A stretch of 64,000 nt of DNA from Alloactinosynnema sp. L-07 (GCF_900070365.1 NZ_LN850107.1:4898001-4962000), one strand, 5' to 3'; counted from the stretch's first letter, positions 9,030 through 18,004 are shown. Numbers and translations: made by a program. Notes: generated by a model from the sequence alone, not told the origin.

Positions 9030-11372
9030 GTGCTGCTTACAGGCACGGAAACACGCGTTGTCGAGCTGCGGGTGCATGGGTTGATGGGCACCAGCGCGGA
9101 GTCGCTGGTGTCGGCCGGGTCCGCGGTCGACGTCGCCGGCGACGGCGTCGGCCGAATCGTACGACCCGCCGACCGGCTCCAGCGTCCGGCACCGGGGCCG
9201 GTCCTGCAGGCCGATGGCAGATCCATCCCCCGCGTGGTCGAGGGCTATGTCTGGGGCGCGATGACCTCCGGCGGCTGGGCGAAGGCGACCTGGGCGCTGC
9301 TGTTCCCGTTCTCACTGGCCAACGTCGCCCACTGGATGCTGCCACCGATCCCCAGCGGGCACCGGCCCGCCCGGCTGCTCGGCGGCGCGGCGCGGGCGCT
9401 GCTGCGCCTGGCCGCGGTGCTGCTGACCATGCTGCTTGTGGCGCAGGCCACAGTGGTGAGTTTGGACCTGGTGGCCGCGCAGTGCCTCGCGCCGGGAACG
9501 GGCTGCCTGGACTCGGTGCCGAACTGGCTGCGCGAGACCTACCCAGTGCGCCCGCTCGCCGGGTTGGTGCCGGTGCTGCTGGCGGTGCTGGTGCTGCACC
9601 GGGTGTCGGGCGTGGCGTGGGAGACCGCCGACTCCCCCAACCCGCCCGCCGCGCCGCCCAACACCCGGGTGGAGCTGCCCGGACGCAATCTCGTCGCCGA
9701 CCCCGACACCCCGGCCCTGCGCGCGCTGCACCTGGTCGCGGCGCTGGCGACGGTGGCGCTGCTGGCGTTGGGCGGCCCGTTCCGCGTGCCCGCCGATGTC
9801 GCCGACCGGGCGCTGTGGTTCGGCGCGGCTGGTCTCCTCGGACTGTGTCTGCTGGCGGTGCTGACGCTCGACGATCCACGCGGCGCGGTGCCCGAGCGCG
9901 CGGGCAGGCTGCTGCGGACCGCGCTGAACGGGCCGGTCCGCGCGCTGGCGCTGACGCTCGGGGTGGGGCTGGTCGGCGGCGCGGGCGCGGTGATCGAACT
10001 GCCCGCGACCGGTCTACCCGGCTCGGGCGCCACGGTCGAGGCCGTGGCGGGCGCGTTGATCGCGGTGATCGTGCTGCTTGGCGTGCTGCTGGTGCCCGCG
10101 GCCCTGATGGCGCGTCGCACGTGGTCCGACCTGCCGCGCGGGCTGCGGCCGTGGGCGGGCGGTTGGATGTCGGCGCCGGTGCTGGCCGTGGCCGGACTGC
10201 TGGGCGGCGGTTTCGGCGCGGGCCTGGCGATCACCGTCGGCAAGCTCGTCGGGTCCGACGGCGTGCGGCTCCCCGACGGCTACGAGCGGGTGACCCTGCT
10301 GTGGGGCGCCGCGGCGGCGATCGGCCTGGTCGTGGCGCTGCCGGTGGCCGCCTGGGTCGGCGTCGGCTTCTGGCGCAGGCGCGGCAGGCGCGAGGTCGAC
10401 CTGCTCCACCACGGCAAGCCGCGCGACCGGGCCTGGGCCGACCGCGCCTGGCACACCGCGGCCTGGCAGCGCCGCAACCTGCACCGGCTGCTGCTGGCGG
10501 GCGCCGCGGTGCTGGCGGTCGGTGCCGGGGTGGCGGTCACGATGCGGGTCGCCGGGCTCGCGCCGCCGTTCTGGATGGAGCCGCTGTCCGCCGTCGGCAT
10601 CCTCGCCCTCGGCCTGCTCGCCGCGGCCCTGCTGCGCGCGGTCTACACCGCGGCTAAGGACCCGGCCAGCGGCAGGCGCCTTGGCGTGGTCGCCGACCTG
10701 GCCTGCTTCTGGCCGCGCGAGGCCCACCCGACGGTGCCGCCCTGTTACGCGCTGAAAGTCGTGCCGGAGCTGGCGGCCCGCACGGTCGAACACCTCCGCG
10801 ACCCCGGCACCCGGGTCGTGCTGACCGGCCACAGCCAGGGCGGGCTCATCGTCGCGGTCACCGCGGCCCGGCTGCTGGAATCGATCAACGAGCCGGAACG
10901 CCACCGCCTCGGCATCCTGACCGTCGGCTCCCACCTCCAGTGGGCCTACGCGCGCGCCTTCCCAGGCGTCGTGCCCCACTCCTCCCTGGCCCATCTGGCG
11001 GGCGAACTCGGCACCCGCTGGCGGTCCCTGTGCCGGGGGACCGACCCGCTCGGCGGCGCCGTGACGACGTGGAACCGCCAGGTCTGCGACGGCAAGCTGC
11101 TGGGCACCGGCTTCCGGCCGGACGGCACCATCGGTCCCCTGCCCGCCGCGCAGGTCAGCCCCACCGGCGCCCTGGTGCTCGGCGGCGACCACTGGCTGCC
11201 GGACCCGATGCGCGGCCCCTTCCCCGGACGGCGGTGGGCGGCCGGGGTGCTCGGCCACAACGATTACCCGGTCGACCCGGAGTGGGACCGGGCGGTGGCG
11301 ATGGCGGCGGGGATGGACCCGGCCGACCCGGACTCGGCCGGACTCCCCTGGCCCCGGGTCGGCAGGCGGTAG
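9030..11372 (+). CDS. Polytopic membrane protein with C-terminal alpha/beta-hydrolase (lipase-like) domain
   Basis: About 780 aa from GTG 9030, which has GGGAGAG just upstream; ATG 8991 is an in-frame alternative giving 793 aa. After a soluble start (ETRVVELRVHGLMGT) there are several hydrophobic segments between about residues 100 and 540. The C-terminal part contains VVLTGHSQGGLIVAVTAARLL, the nucleophile elbow GxSxG of serine lipases/esterases, preceded by PTVPPCYALKVVPELA. Later GGDHWLPDP and LGHNDYPVDPEWD could supply acid and base residues. I do not recognise a characterised homologue; substrate and orientation are unknown. It is divergent from ahcY and 1 nt away from the next gene, suggesting an operon. 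Confidence 0.75.
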   Translation: MLLTGTETRVVELRVHGLMGTSAESLVSAGSAVDVAGDGVGRIVRPADRLQRPAPGPVLQADGRSIPRVVEGYVWGAMTSGGWAKATWALLFPFSLANVAHWMLPPIPSGHRPARLLGGAARALLRLAAVLLTMLLVAQATVVSLDLVAAQCLAPGTGCLDSVPNWLRETYPVRPLAGLVPVLLAVLVLHRVSGVAWETADSPNPPAAPPNTRVELPGRNLVADPDTPALRALHLVAALATVALLALGGPFRVPADVADRALWFGAAGLLGLCLLAVLTLDDPRGAVPERAGRLLRTALNGPVRALALTLGVGLVGGAGAVIELPATGLPGSGATVEAVAGALIAVIVLLGVLLVPAALMARRTWSDLPRGLRPWAGGWMSAPVLAVAGLLGGGFGAGLAITVGKLVGSDGVRLPDGYERVTLLWGAAAAIGLVVALPVAAWVGVGFWRRRGRREVDLLHHGKPRDRAWADRAWHTAAWQRRNLHRLLLAGAAVLAVGAGVAVTMRVAGLAPPFWMEPLSAVGILALGLLAAALLRAVYTAAKDPASGRRLGVVADLACFWPREAHPTVPPCYALKVVPELAARTVEHLRDPGTRVVLTGHSQGGLIVAVTAARLLESINEPERHRLGILTVGSHLQWAYARAFPGVVPHSSLAHLAGELGTRWRSLCRGTDPLGGAVTTWNRQVCDGKLLGTGFRPDGTIGPLPAAQVSPTGALVLGGDHWLPDPMRGPFPGRRWAAGVLGHNDYPVDPEWDRAVAMAAGMDPADPDSAGLPWPRVGRR

Positions 11373-12476
11373 ATGGACTGGGCCAAGGTGTTTCGCCGCA
11401 GGCTCGCCCGGCACCACCTGACCGAACCGACCGACAGCCTGGTCACCGCGGCGGCCGACGTGTGCGGCGTCCACGCCCAGGTGATGTCCGGCGCCGAGGT
11501 CGCCCTCGGCCTGCGGGTCGCGGGGACGACCAGGGCCGATGTCCGCGCCGCGCTGGCCGACGGCGAGTTGGTCAAGACCTACGGCATGCGCGGCACCGTG
11601 CACCTGTTCCCCGCGGCCGAGGAGTCGCTGTGGATGGCGGCCCTCGCGCACGCGCCGATTCCCCGCCCGACCCTGCCCGAACCCGCCAGGATGACCGACG
11701 CCGAGGTCGACGCGGTGATCGCCGCGATCGCCGACGCGCTGGACGGTCAGGCGCTCACCATCGATGAGCTGAACGCCGGGGTGGTCGAGCGGGCGGGTCA
11801 CTGGGCGGGCGAGTTGGTGCTTCCGGGCTTCGACGGCCTGTGGCCGAAGTGGCGCTCGGTGATCCAACTGGCCGCCTACCGCGGCGCACTGCGGTTCGGC
11901 CCCGACCGCGGCCGCAAGGTCACCTACACCCGCCCCGACCAGGGCGACCCCCTCGACGGTGGCACGGCGCTCGCCGAGGTGGCCTGCCGCTACCTGCGCG
12001 CGTACGGCCCCGTCACCCACCAGCAGTTCGCCCGCTGGCTCGGCATGGCCCCGGCGGGCGCGGCCACGCTGTTCGCCGCGCTCGGCGACCGCGTCCGCCC
12101 AGTCGAGGACGCTTGGCGGTTGGACGAACCGGCCGATGAGGTGCGGCCGTGCGGGGTCCGGCTGCTGCCCTATTTCGACTGCTACACCGTCGGCTCCCAC
12201 CCGCGCGACCGCGTTTTCCCTGGTCAGGCCTATGAGCGGGCGCTGTCTCGGGGCCAAGCGGGCACGGTTCCGGTGGTATTGATCGACGGCGTGGTCGCCG
12301 GGATCTGGCACCAGAAGCGGTCCGGCAAGCGCACGGCGGTCACCGTCGAGGCGTTCACCCGGCTCACCAGGAAACAGTCAGCCGAGGTCGAATCCCAGGT
12401 CGCGCGGATCGGCGAGATCATGGAAGCCGTGCCGACGCTGACGTTCGGCGAGGTCACCGCGGGCAGGCACCTCTAG
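11373..12476 (+). CDS. Winged-helix DNA-binding protein, AlkZ/YcaQ-like (HTH_42 family)
   Basis: 367 aa starting directly after the previous stop. The N-terminal CGVHAQVMSGAEVALGLR carries the HAQ-type motif found where AlkZ glycosylases have QxQ or QxD. TYGMRGTVHLFP, LLPYFDCYTVG and VVLIDGVVAGIWHQKRSGKRTAVTVE are hallmark blocks of this family. AlkZ members excise interstrand crosslinks or bulky alkyl lesions, often for self-protection in antibiotic producers; this gene belongs to a less studied branch, so repair activity is inference. It overlaps the convergent glmL gene by 4 bp. Confidence 0.75.
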   Translation: MDWAKVFRRRLARHHLTEPTDSLVTAAADVCGVHAQVMSGAEVALGLRVAGTTRADVRAALADGELVKTYGMRGTVHLFPAAEESLWMAALAHAPIPRPTLPEPARMTDAEVDAVIAAIADALDGQALTIDELNAGVVERAGHWAGELVLPGFDGLWPKWRSVIQLAAYRGALRFGPDRGRKVTYTRPDQGDPLDGGTALAEVACRYLRAYGPVTHQQFARWLGMAPAGAATLFAALGDRVRPVEDAWRLDEPADEVRPCGVRLLPYFDCYTVGSHPRDRVFPGQAYERALSRGQAGTVPVVLIDGVVAGIWHQKRSGKRTAVTVEAFTRLTRKQSAEVESQVARIGEIMEAVPTLTFGEVTAGRHL

Positions 12477-13762
12477 ATGGAGCCTTCCAGCAGCCGATCG
12501 GCCACGTCACCGTGACCCGCGTCCGCCAGCAGGCCGGCGGGCGCGAGAACGTAGCTCCGGTCCACCACGACCCGCGCCGTACGCAGCACCGGACGCACGA
12601 TCGGGTCCGCCCGCAGCGTCGCCTCGACCTGCGCCAGCGCGTCGGCTGACGCGTGCCGGAAGACGCCGCCGGACAGGACGAGCAGGCCCGCGCCCTTGGG
12701 GCCGAGGTTGCCCTCGACCAAGCGCAAGTGCCTGCGCACAGCCAGGATCGCGGCCAGCGCGGCCAACCTGATGTCCACTTCGGACTCTTCGGCGGTGGTC
12801 GGGATGAAGTCCACGTCCGCCGCGCGGTGTTTCGCCGCCGCGCCGAGGTCCTCCGGCGCGGTGATCAGGCGTTCCGCCAAGGCTTCCGCCACGATCCCCG
12901 GCGCCGACCAGCGCATGCCGATGTCGCCCTCGACCGTGCGGCGGTCGGCGGGCAGCGCGACCGTCGCCGCCCGTTCACCGTCCACAGTGGATACAGCGGA
13001 GTAGACGTCGGTGGTGGCGCCGCCGACGTCCACGACGAGCACCGCGCCTTCTTCTTCGTCCCGCGCCAAGACGCCCGCCAGCCTGGACACGCCCGTCAGC
13101 ACCGCGTCCGGGGTGACGGTCCGCACGAGCGAGCGGAAGCGGGGGCCGCGCGACAGGCCCTTGCCGCCGATCACGTGACTGAGGAACACCGACCGGATCG
13201 CCGCGCGAGCCGGGCCGGGCGCCAGCTCCCCGACGTCCGGCAGCACGTTGGCGGTGGCGACGACCTTGCGGCCCGCCAACGACTCCAGCGCCTCGGACTG
13301 GGCCTCGACATTGCCCGCCAACACGATCGGCACCGCGATCCGGTTGGCCCCGAGCCTGCGGGCGTTGTGCAGCAGGACCCGCTGGTCGCCGCCGTCGGTG
13401 CCGCCGACCAGCAGGATCACGTCCGGCCGGTCCGCGCGTAGGGCCCGGATGCCCGCGCCGTCGAGGTCGCCGCTGGAGACGTGCACGACCTTGGCCCCAG
13501 CCGACAGCGCGACCCGGTACCCGGCCTCGGCGCTGACCAGCCGCTCCTGACCGACCACCGCCAGCCGCAGACCGCCACCGGCCGACGAGCAGGCGAGGAC
13601 CTCGGCGGCGCGAGCGTCGAGCGCGTCGGTGACAGCGGCGACGCCGTCGAGGACCTCCGGCGGTGTCGTGGCGTGCTGGGCGGTGCCCAGGAGAGTGCCG
13701 TCGGGCGCGACCAGGGCGCCCTTCGTCCAGGTTGATCCGACGTCCAAGCACAGCAGCGGCAC
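12473..13762 (-). CDS. glmL: GlmL/MutL-family ASKHA ATPase (glutamate mutase L)
   Basis: 429 aa, GTG start at 13760-13762. DVGSTWTKGALV near the N-terminus and VLVVDVGGATTDVYS are the phosphate-binding loops of the ASKHA ATPase fold; VILLVGGTDGGDQ and LVLSGGVFRHAS match the GlmL family. In anaerobes mutL lies between glmS and glmE and is thought to reactivate B12-dependent glutamate mutase. Here no mutase subunit lies nearby, so the client is unknown. The gene begins 11 bp after the stop codon of a decayed amino-acid permease, suggesting a former operon. Confidence 0.85.
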   Translation of the reverse strand: MPLLCLDVGSTWTKGALVAPDGTLLGTAQHATTPPEVLDGVAAVTDALDARAAEVLACSSAGGGLRLAVVGQERLVSAEAGYRVALSAGAKVVHVSSGDLDGAGIRALRADRPDVILLVGGTDGGDQRVLLHNARRLGANRIAVPIVLAGNVEAQSEALESLAGRKVVATANVLPDVGELAPGPARAAIRSVFLSHVIGGKGLSRGPRFRSLVRTVTPDAVLTGVSRLAGVLARDEEEGAVLVVDVGGATTDVYSAVSTVDGERAATVALPADRRTVEGDIGMRWSAPGIVAEALAERLITAPEDLGAAAKHRAADVDFIPTTAEESEVDIRLAALAAILAVRRHLRLVEGNLGPKGAGLLVLSGGVFRHASADALAQVEATLRADPIVRPVLRTARVVVDRSYVLAPAGLLADAGHGDVADRLLEGSI

Positions 13763-13773
13763 GAGCGGGGATC

Positions 13774-13887
13774 CTACTTGTCGGCGCCGACCCGCTTGCC
13801 GAGCACGGAGTCGCGCCTGCTGTAGCCGAAGTAGATGACCACGCCCAGCGCCATCCAGGCGAGGCCCCCGACCTCGACCACACCACC
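13774..13887 (-). pseudogene. C-terminal remnant of an amino-acid permease (APC family)
   Basis: The minus strand reads in one frame to a TAG at 13774-13776: a hydrophobic segment LAWMALGVVIYFGYSRRDS and a short polar tail, which is how APC-family amino-acid transporters end. Only about 37 codons remain; the rest is gone at a sharp junction near 13887. M. tuberculosis has a cationic amino-acid transporter (Rv3253c) at this place between sahH and manA, from memory, so this looks like a lost core gene. There is no start codon in context. Confidence 0.65.
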
Positions 13888-13983
13888 GTGACCTGCGGAC
13901 ACTTCATGGCCGAGGAGGCACCCGCGCAGATCTCCGCCGCGGTGCGCGACCTCCTGCGGCGTGGTCTCCCTGTTGGACAGTGA
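13885..13983 (+). pseudogene. C-terminal remnant of an alpha/beta-hydrolase
   Basis: The plus strand reads TVTCGHFMAEEAPAQISAAV followed by RDLLRRGL and a stop at 13983. CGHFMAEEAP is the characteristic catalytic-His region and final helix of haloacetate-dehalogenase-like hydrolases. About 32 codons survive and the frame upstream is antisense to the permease remnant. The two fossils touch at 13885-13887. Confidence 0.6.
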
Positions 13984-14008
13984 TCACAAGCCCGATACCG
14001 TCTGCCGC

Positions 14009-14539
14009 ATGGGAATCCTCCTCGTCTGCGGCAGCCTGCGCGCGGGCTCGACGAACGCGGCGGTCCTGGCCACGGCAGCCGCGCTGGCTCCTCCGAGCGT
14101 GCGGTTGACGCACTACACCGGCCTCGCCGACCTTCCGCACTTCAACCCCGACGACGACGCCGAGCCGCTGCACCCAGCGGTCACCGCACTGCGCGCGGCG
14201 CTGGGCGAGGCCGACGGGATCCTGTTCTGCACGCCCGAATACGCCGGGGCGCTGCCCGGCTCCTTCAAGAACCTGCTCGACTGGAGCGTCGGCGGCGGCG
14301 AGACCTATGGCAAGCCCGTCGCGTGGATCAACTCCGCACCCCGCGGCGCGGCGAAGGCCCACGAGTCGCTGCGGACCGTCCTGGGCTACACCGGCTCCCT
14401 GATCATCGAGGACGCCGTCGTCTCAGTCCACGTCAGCCACGGCGACGTCGGACCGGACGGACTCGTACACGACCCCGACACCAGAGCCGCCATCACCGCC
14501 GCGGTCGTCGCGCTGGATCAGACGACCGGCGCGCGGTAG
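14009..14539 (+). CDS. NADPH-dependent FMN reductase family protein
   Basis: 176 aa from ATG 14009 (MGILLVCGSLRAGSTN), matching the usual flavodoxin-like start; a longer frame begins inside the hydrolase remnant. GSLRAGSTN binds the FMN phosphate, and FCTPEYAGALPGSFKNLLDW is the family signature (PEYxxxxPGxLKNxxDW). It would reduce FMN or quinones with NADPH in the cytosol. Its 3' end overlaps the convergent cation transporter by 22 bp. Substrate is not predictable. Confidence 0.88.
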   Translation: MGILLVCGSLRAGSTNAAVLATAAALAPPSVRLTHYTGLADLPHFNPDDDAEPLHPAVTALRAALGEADGILFCTPEYAGALPGSFKNLLDWSVGGGETYGKPVAWINSAPRGAAKAHESLRTVLGYTGSLIIEDAVVSVHVSHGDVGPDGLVHDPDTRAAITAAVVALDQTTGAR

Positions 14540-15435
14540 AGGTCGGGCTCCAGGTAGATCAGCCGCGCGGCCGGGATCGACGCGCGGATGCGGGACTCGG
14601 CCTGGTCGATGGCCTGGGCGACCTCTTCCAGCGGCAGCCCGGGCGCCAGGCCGACCTTCGCCGCGATCAGCAGTTCATCCGGCCCGACGTACTGGGTGCG
14701 GATGTGGATCACGCGGTCGATCTTGCCGCCGACCAGTTCGGCCTCGATCGTGGACAGCTCCGGCGCGGTGGCGCCCTCGCCGATCAGCAGCGACTTCATC
14801 TCGATGATCAGGATGATCGCGATGACCCCGAGGAGCACACCGATCGAGATGGTGCCGATGGCGTCCCAGATCGGGTCGCCGGTGATCACCGTCATGCCGA
14901 CGCCCATGAGCGCGAGGACCAGGCCGAACAGCGCGCCCGCGTCCTCCAGCAGCACGACCGGCAGCTCCGGGGTGCGCGACTGGCGGATGAAGCCCCACCA
15001 GGAGGCGTCGCCCTTGACCTTCCTGGACTCGACGATCGCGGTGTGGAAGGAGTAGGTCTCCAGGCCGATCGCCAGGACCAGGATGATGACCGCCACGATC
15101 GCCGAGGTCAGCTTCTCCGGGTGCATCGCCTTGTGGATGCCCTCGTAGAGCGCGAACGCCGAACCGAGCGTGAACAGCATCAGCGCGACGATGAACGAGT
15201 AGAAGTACCGGTCGCGGCCGTAGCCGAACGGGTGATCCTTCGTCGCGGCGCGCTGGGAGGTCTTCTGCCCGAGCAGCAGCAGGCCCTGGTTGGAGGTGTC
15301 GGCCACCGAGTGCACCGACTCGGCGAGCATCGATGACGACCCGGTGACCAGGAAGCCCGCGAACTTCGCCGCGGCGATTCCAGCGTTGGCGAACAGCGCG
15401 GCCAGGATCGCCTTGGTGCTACCCCCTGCGGACAC
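14518..15435 (-). CDS. Cation diffusion facilitator family transporter
   Basis: 305 aa, GTG start at 15433-15435 with GAGGAG five bases upstream. The first half has the usual transmembrane helices; SMLAESVHSVADTSNQ carries the H/D metal site of CDF proteins and DHPFGYGRDRYFYSF is the conserved loop. The cytoplasmic C-terminal domain follows, with IHIRTQYVGPDELLIAAKV. It probably exports a divalent metal (Zn, Mn or Fe) for protons. A MITE-like element lies 43 bp upstream of the start, so the promoter must sit in or next to it. Confidence 0.92.
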   Translation of the reverse strand: MSAGGSTKAILAALFANAGIAAAKFAGFLVTGSSSMLAESVHSVADTSNQGLLLLGQKTSQRAATKDHPFGYGRDRYFYSFIVALMLFTLGSAFALYEGIHKAMHPEKLTSAIVAVIILVLAIGLETYSFHTAIVESRKVKGDASWWGFIRQSRTPELPVVLLEDAGALFGLVLALMGVGMTVITGDPIWDAIGTISIGVLLGVIAIILIIEMKSLLIGEGATAPELSTIEAELVGGKIDRVIHIRTQYVGPDELLIAAKVGLAPGLPLEEVAQAIDQAESRIRASIPAARLIYLEPDLYRAPVV

Positions 15436-15477
15436 AGCAGCTCCTCTTACCCTCAGTCCGGAATGTCTGGATGGAGC

Positions 15478-15645
15478 CTAGTGGCCCGAGTTGGAAGTTC
15501 GACACCACCTCCGGCGCCCGCGCGGCGCCTGGCCGCACCGAGCGAAAGGCCAAGTACAACCCGGTACTACGACCTTCCGCTCGGCACGCCCAGCCACCAC
15601 GCGGATCACCGGATCTGGCGCCGAACTTCCAACTCGGGACACTAG
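15478..15645. mobile_element. MITE-like element, copy 1 (IS630/Tc1-mariner type)
   Basis: A 168-bp block bounded by CTAG on both sides. The 24-nt ends are inverted repeats with one mismatch (CTAGTG-G/T-CCCGAGTTGG), and an inner pair (CCGAGCG with CGCTCGG) continues the palindrome. No coding capacity. IS630-family elements insert at CTAG and duplicate TA, and both ends fit that. The right TA lies inside the manA stop codon, so insertion there is neutral. Its core is homologous to the element at 47857-48023. Confidence 0.75.
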
Positions 15646-16880
15646 AGCGTGTCGTGCAGCGGCGACTCGGCACCCACGGTGGCGAGGAACACCTGCGCGC
15701 CGTCCGAACCGGACGGACGCACCGACAGCGCCGCGTCGGTCGCGGGGATCCACATCGATCGGCCGCGGTCGAGTTCGACCGTGTCCGACTCGCCCTCGAC
15801 CGTGACCTTGCCGTGCGTGCACACCAGGATCTGCGGTCGGGCCGACGGCAGCGGCGCGGCCTCGGCGTCCCCGGCCGCCCACTCCAACCGGGACAGCTCG
15901 AACTCCGGCGCGGGAGTCGGGTACACGTGGCGGCGCCCGTCTGGCTCGCCTGAGGTGACCGGCATGTCGCCGCAGCGGAAGTCGAGCACGCGCAGCAGTT
16001 CCGGCACGTCCACGTGCTTGGGGGTGAGCCCGCCGCGCAGGATGTTGTCGGAGTTGGCCAGGATCTCCACGCCGGTGCCGTGCAGGTAGGCGTGCAGGTT
16101 GCCCGCGGGCAGGTAGATCGCCTCACCCGGGTTGAGCACGAGCCGGTTGAGCAGCAGGGCGGCGAGCACCCCCGCGTCGCCGGGGTAGCGCTCGCCGAGT
16201 TCGAGGACCGTGCGGCACTCGGCGGCGAACTCGCCGCGGCCCTTCACGTGCGCGACGCACGCGTCGAACAGGTCGGGCAGCAGGGCTTCCAGCGCGGTCT
16301 GCGGCAACGTGATCCACGTGGTGAACAGCGCGCGCAAGCCGTCGGAGTCGGGCTGGTCGCCGAGAAGGTCGATGTAGGGCGACAGCGACGGCGTGCGGAC
16401 CGCGTCGAGCAGCGCGACCGTGCGGTCCGGGTCGCGGAAACCGGCGAGCGCGTGGAACTCGGTCAGCGCGCACACCAGTTCGGGCTTGGCCGTGGGGTCC
16501 GGGTAGTTGCGGTTGGCCGCGTCGCGCCCGACCCCGGCGGCTTCCTCCCGCTCGTAGCCCTCGGCTGCCTGTTCGGCCGACGGGTGCGCCTGCAGGCTCA
16601 GCGGCTCCTCGACGGCGAGGATCTTGAGCAGGAACGGCAGCCGGTTGCCCCAGCGGGCAGCGTTGTCCGCGCCCAGCTCGGCCTCGGGATCGGCCTCGAT
16701 GTGCGCGAGCAGGGACTTGTCGGACGCGGCCAGGTGCGACGGGTCGCCGGGGTGGGCGCCCATCCACAGCTCGGCTTCCGGGTGCGGCGCGGGAACCGGG
16801 TGACCGAGCAGCTCGGCAATGGTCGTGCGCGACCCCCACGCGTACGGGCGCACAGCGTTGCGCAACAGGTCCACTGCCAC
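15642..16880 (-). CDS. manA: Mannose-6-phosphate isomerase, class I
   Basis: 412 aa from GTG 16878-16880 (VAVDLLRNAVRPYAWGSRT), with AAGGGAG just upstream. PLSLQAHPS and the metal-binding block AIYLPAGNLHAYLHGTGVEILANSDN are diagnostic for type I phosphomannose isomerase. It interconverts fructose-6-phosphate and mannose-6-phosphate, feeding manB and manC for GDP-mannose. Last gene of the mannose operon. Its TAG stop is formed at the border of the adjacent MITE-like element. Equivalent to Rv3255c by position. Confidence 0.95.
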   Translation of the reverse strand: MAVDLLRNAVRPYAWGSRTTIAELLGHPVPAPHPEAELWMGAHPGDPSHLAASDKSLLAHIEADPEAELGADNAARWGNRLPFLLKILAVEEPLSLQAHPSAEQAAEGYEREEAAGVGRDAANRNYPDPTAKPELVCALTEFHALAGFRDPDRTVALLDAVRTPSLSPYIDLLGDQPDSDGLRALFTTWITLPQTALEALLPDLFDACVAHVKGRGEFAAECRTVLELGERYPGDAGVLAALLLNRLVLNPGEAIYLPAGNLHAYLHGTGVEILANSDNILRGGLTPKHVDVPELLRVLDFRCGDMPVTSGEPDGRRHVYPTPAPEFELSRLEWAAGDAEAAPLPSARPQILVCTHGKVTVEGESDTVELDRGRSMWIPATDAALSVRPSGSDGAQVFLATVGAESPLHDTL

Positions 16881-16912
16881 TTCACTCCCTTGTCGAACCG
16901 AAAACTGGCCGG

Positions 16913-18004
16913 TCAGGCCGTGGCGGGCGCGTAGCGGCCCGATCCACCCGCGGTACCCGCCGCGAGCCCGAGATAAAGCGCGGCGAGTTCGAATCTGAGC
17001 GCGAGCACCGCGGCGAGGGTCGGCTCGTCGGCGGTGATCTCCTCGGCGATGGCGATGAGGTCGGCGCCGGGCAGGGTCGCCGCCGCGTGCGCGCGGTCGG
17101 GGTCGCCGGGCTTCGAGCGGATCGCCAACAGCAGCGCGCGCGGCGGGGCGGGGGCGCCGCCGAGGTCGTCCGGGTCGGCGAACAGGTCGTGGCCGGAGGT
17201 GGCCGCCACGGCCGAGCGGTGCAGCGCGGTGCGCGACATCGCCTGGGCGTAGCTGGCCACGTCGCAGACCGCGCCGGTGTGGGTGGCCAGCAGCTGCGCG
17301 GCGTGCCTGCCGACGGCGGAGGCGACATAGTCCAGGCCCCAGAGCAGCGGCGTGCGGTCGGCCAGCCGCAGCGCGAGCGACTTCGCCGGGTTGACGAACG
17401 ACTCGTGCTGCATGTGGTCGCGCTCGGCCTCGTTGTCGAGCTCGTCGGCCAAGGTGTCGGTGTCGACCTCGAGCAGGCCGAGGGTGCGCAGGGTCAGCAG
17501 GCCCGTGGTGAACGCCTTGGCGAAGCCGAAGCCCGGCGGCACGCTGAGCCGCGGCGCCAGGTGCACGGCCATGCCCGCGCCCGCCGCGGCCACCGGCCCC
17601 TCCTCCGGGGCGGTCAGCACGACGCCCGCGCCGAAGCGTCCGGCCCGCGCGATGGACTCGGCGAGCACGACGTCGCCCGCGTCGTCGGTGTGCGAGATGA
17701 CCACGTCGAGCGGCCCGATCCAGCTGGGCACCATGTCGGCCACGACCAGTGGCACCGGGCACGACGGGGCGAGCAGCGCCGAGAGCAGGTGACACACGGC
17801 CGGGCCGAGGCCGGGCCTGGTCAGCAGCACGATCGCGCGCGGCTTGAGCCCTTCGAGGCGGTCCAGCCGAGCCTCGACGGCGGCCTCGGCGGTCGCACGC
17901 ACCTGCGCGCCCGCCAGCGCCGCGGCACGCAGCAGCCCGTCGGTGTCGACCTCGGCCAGCCGGACCGCGTCGTCCAGCAGGCTGTCGTCGGGCAGGGCGG
18001 TCAC
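16913..18004 (-). CDS. SIS-domain protein, phosphoglucose/phosphomannose isomerase-like
   Basis: 363 aa from GTG 18002-18004 (VTALPDDSLLDDAVRLAEVD), overlapping the upstream stop by 4 bp (GTGA). The body is a double SIS-like sugar-phosphate fold: IVLLTRPGLGPAVCHLLSALLA, PLVVADMVPSWIGPLDVVIS and HESFVNPAKSLALRLADRTPLLW. Members in this position (Rv3256c) are annotated as isomerase-like, but catalytic residues of true PGI/PMI are not obvious here. Likely role in mannose metabolism by operon context. Confidence 0.85.
   Translation of the reverse strand: MTALPDDSLLDDAVRLAEVDTDGLLRAAALAGAQVRATAEAAVEARLDRLEGLKPRAIVLLTRPGLGPAVCHLLSALLAPSCPVPLVVADMVPSWIGPLDVVISHTDDAGDVVLAESIARAGRFGAGVVLTAPEEGPVAAAGAGMAVHLAPRLSVPPGFGFAKAFTTGLLTLRTLGLLEVDTDTLADELDNEAERDHMQHESFVNPAKSLALRLADRTPLLWGLDYVASAVGRHAAQLLATHTGAVCDVASYAQAMSRTALHRSAVAATSGHDLFADPDDLGGAPAPPRALLLAIRSKPGDPDRAHAAATLPGADLIAIAEEITADEPTLAAVLALRFELAALYLGLAAGTAGGSGRYAPATA

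Noticed and set aside
10014..12311. 765-codon minus-strand open frame across the membrane hydrolase and AlkZ-like genes
   Set aside because: Low-complexity Arg/Gly/Ala-rich product with no motif, antisense to two genes with clear family signatures.
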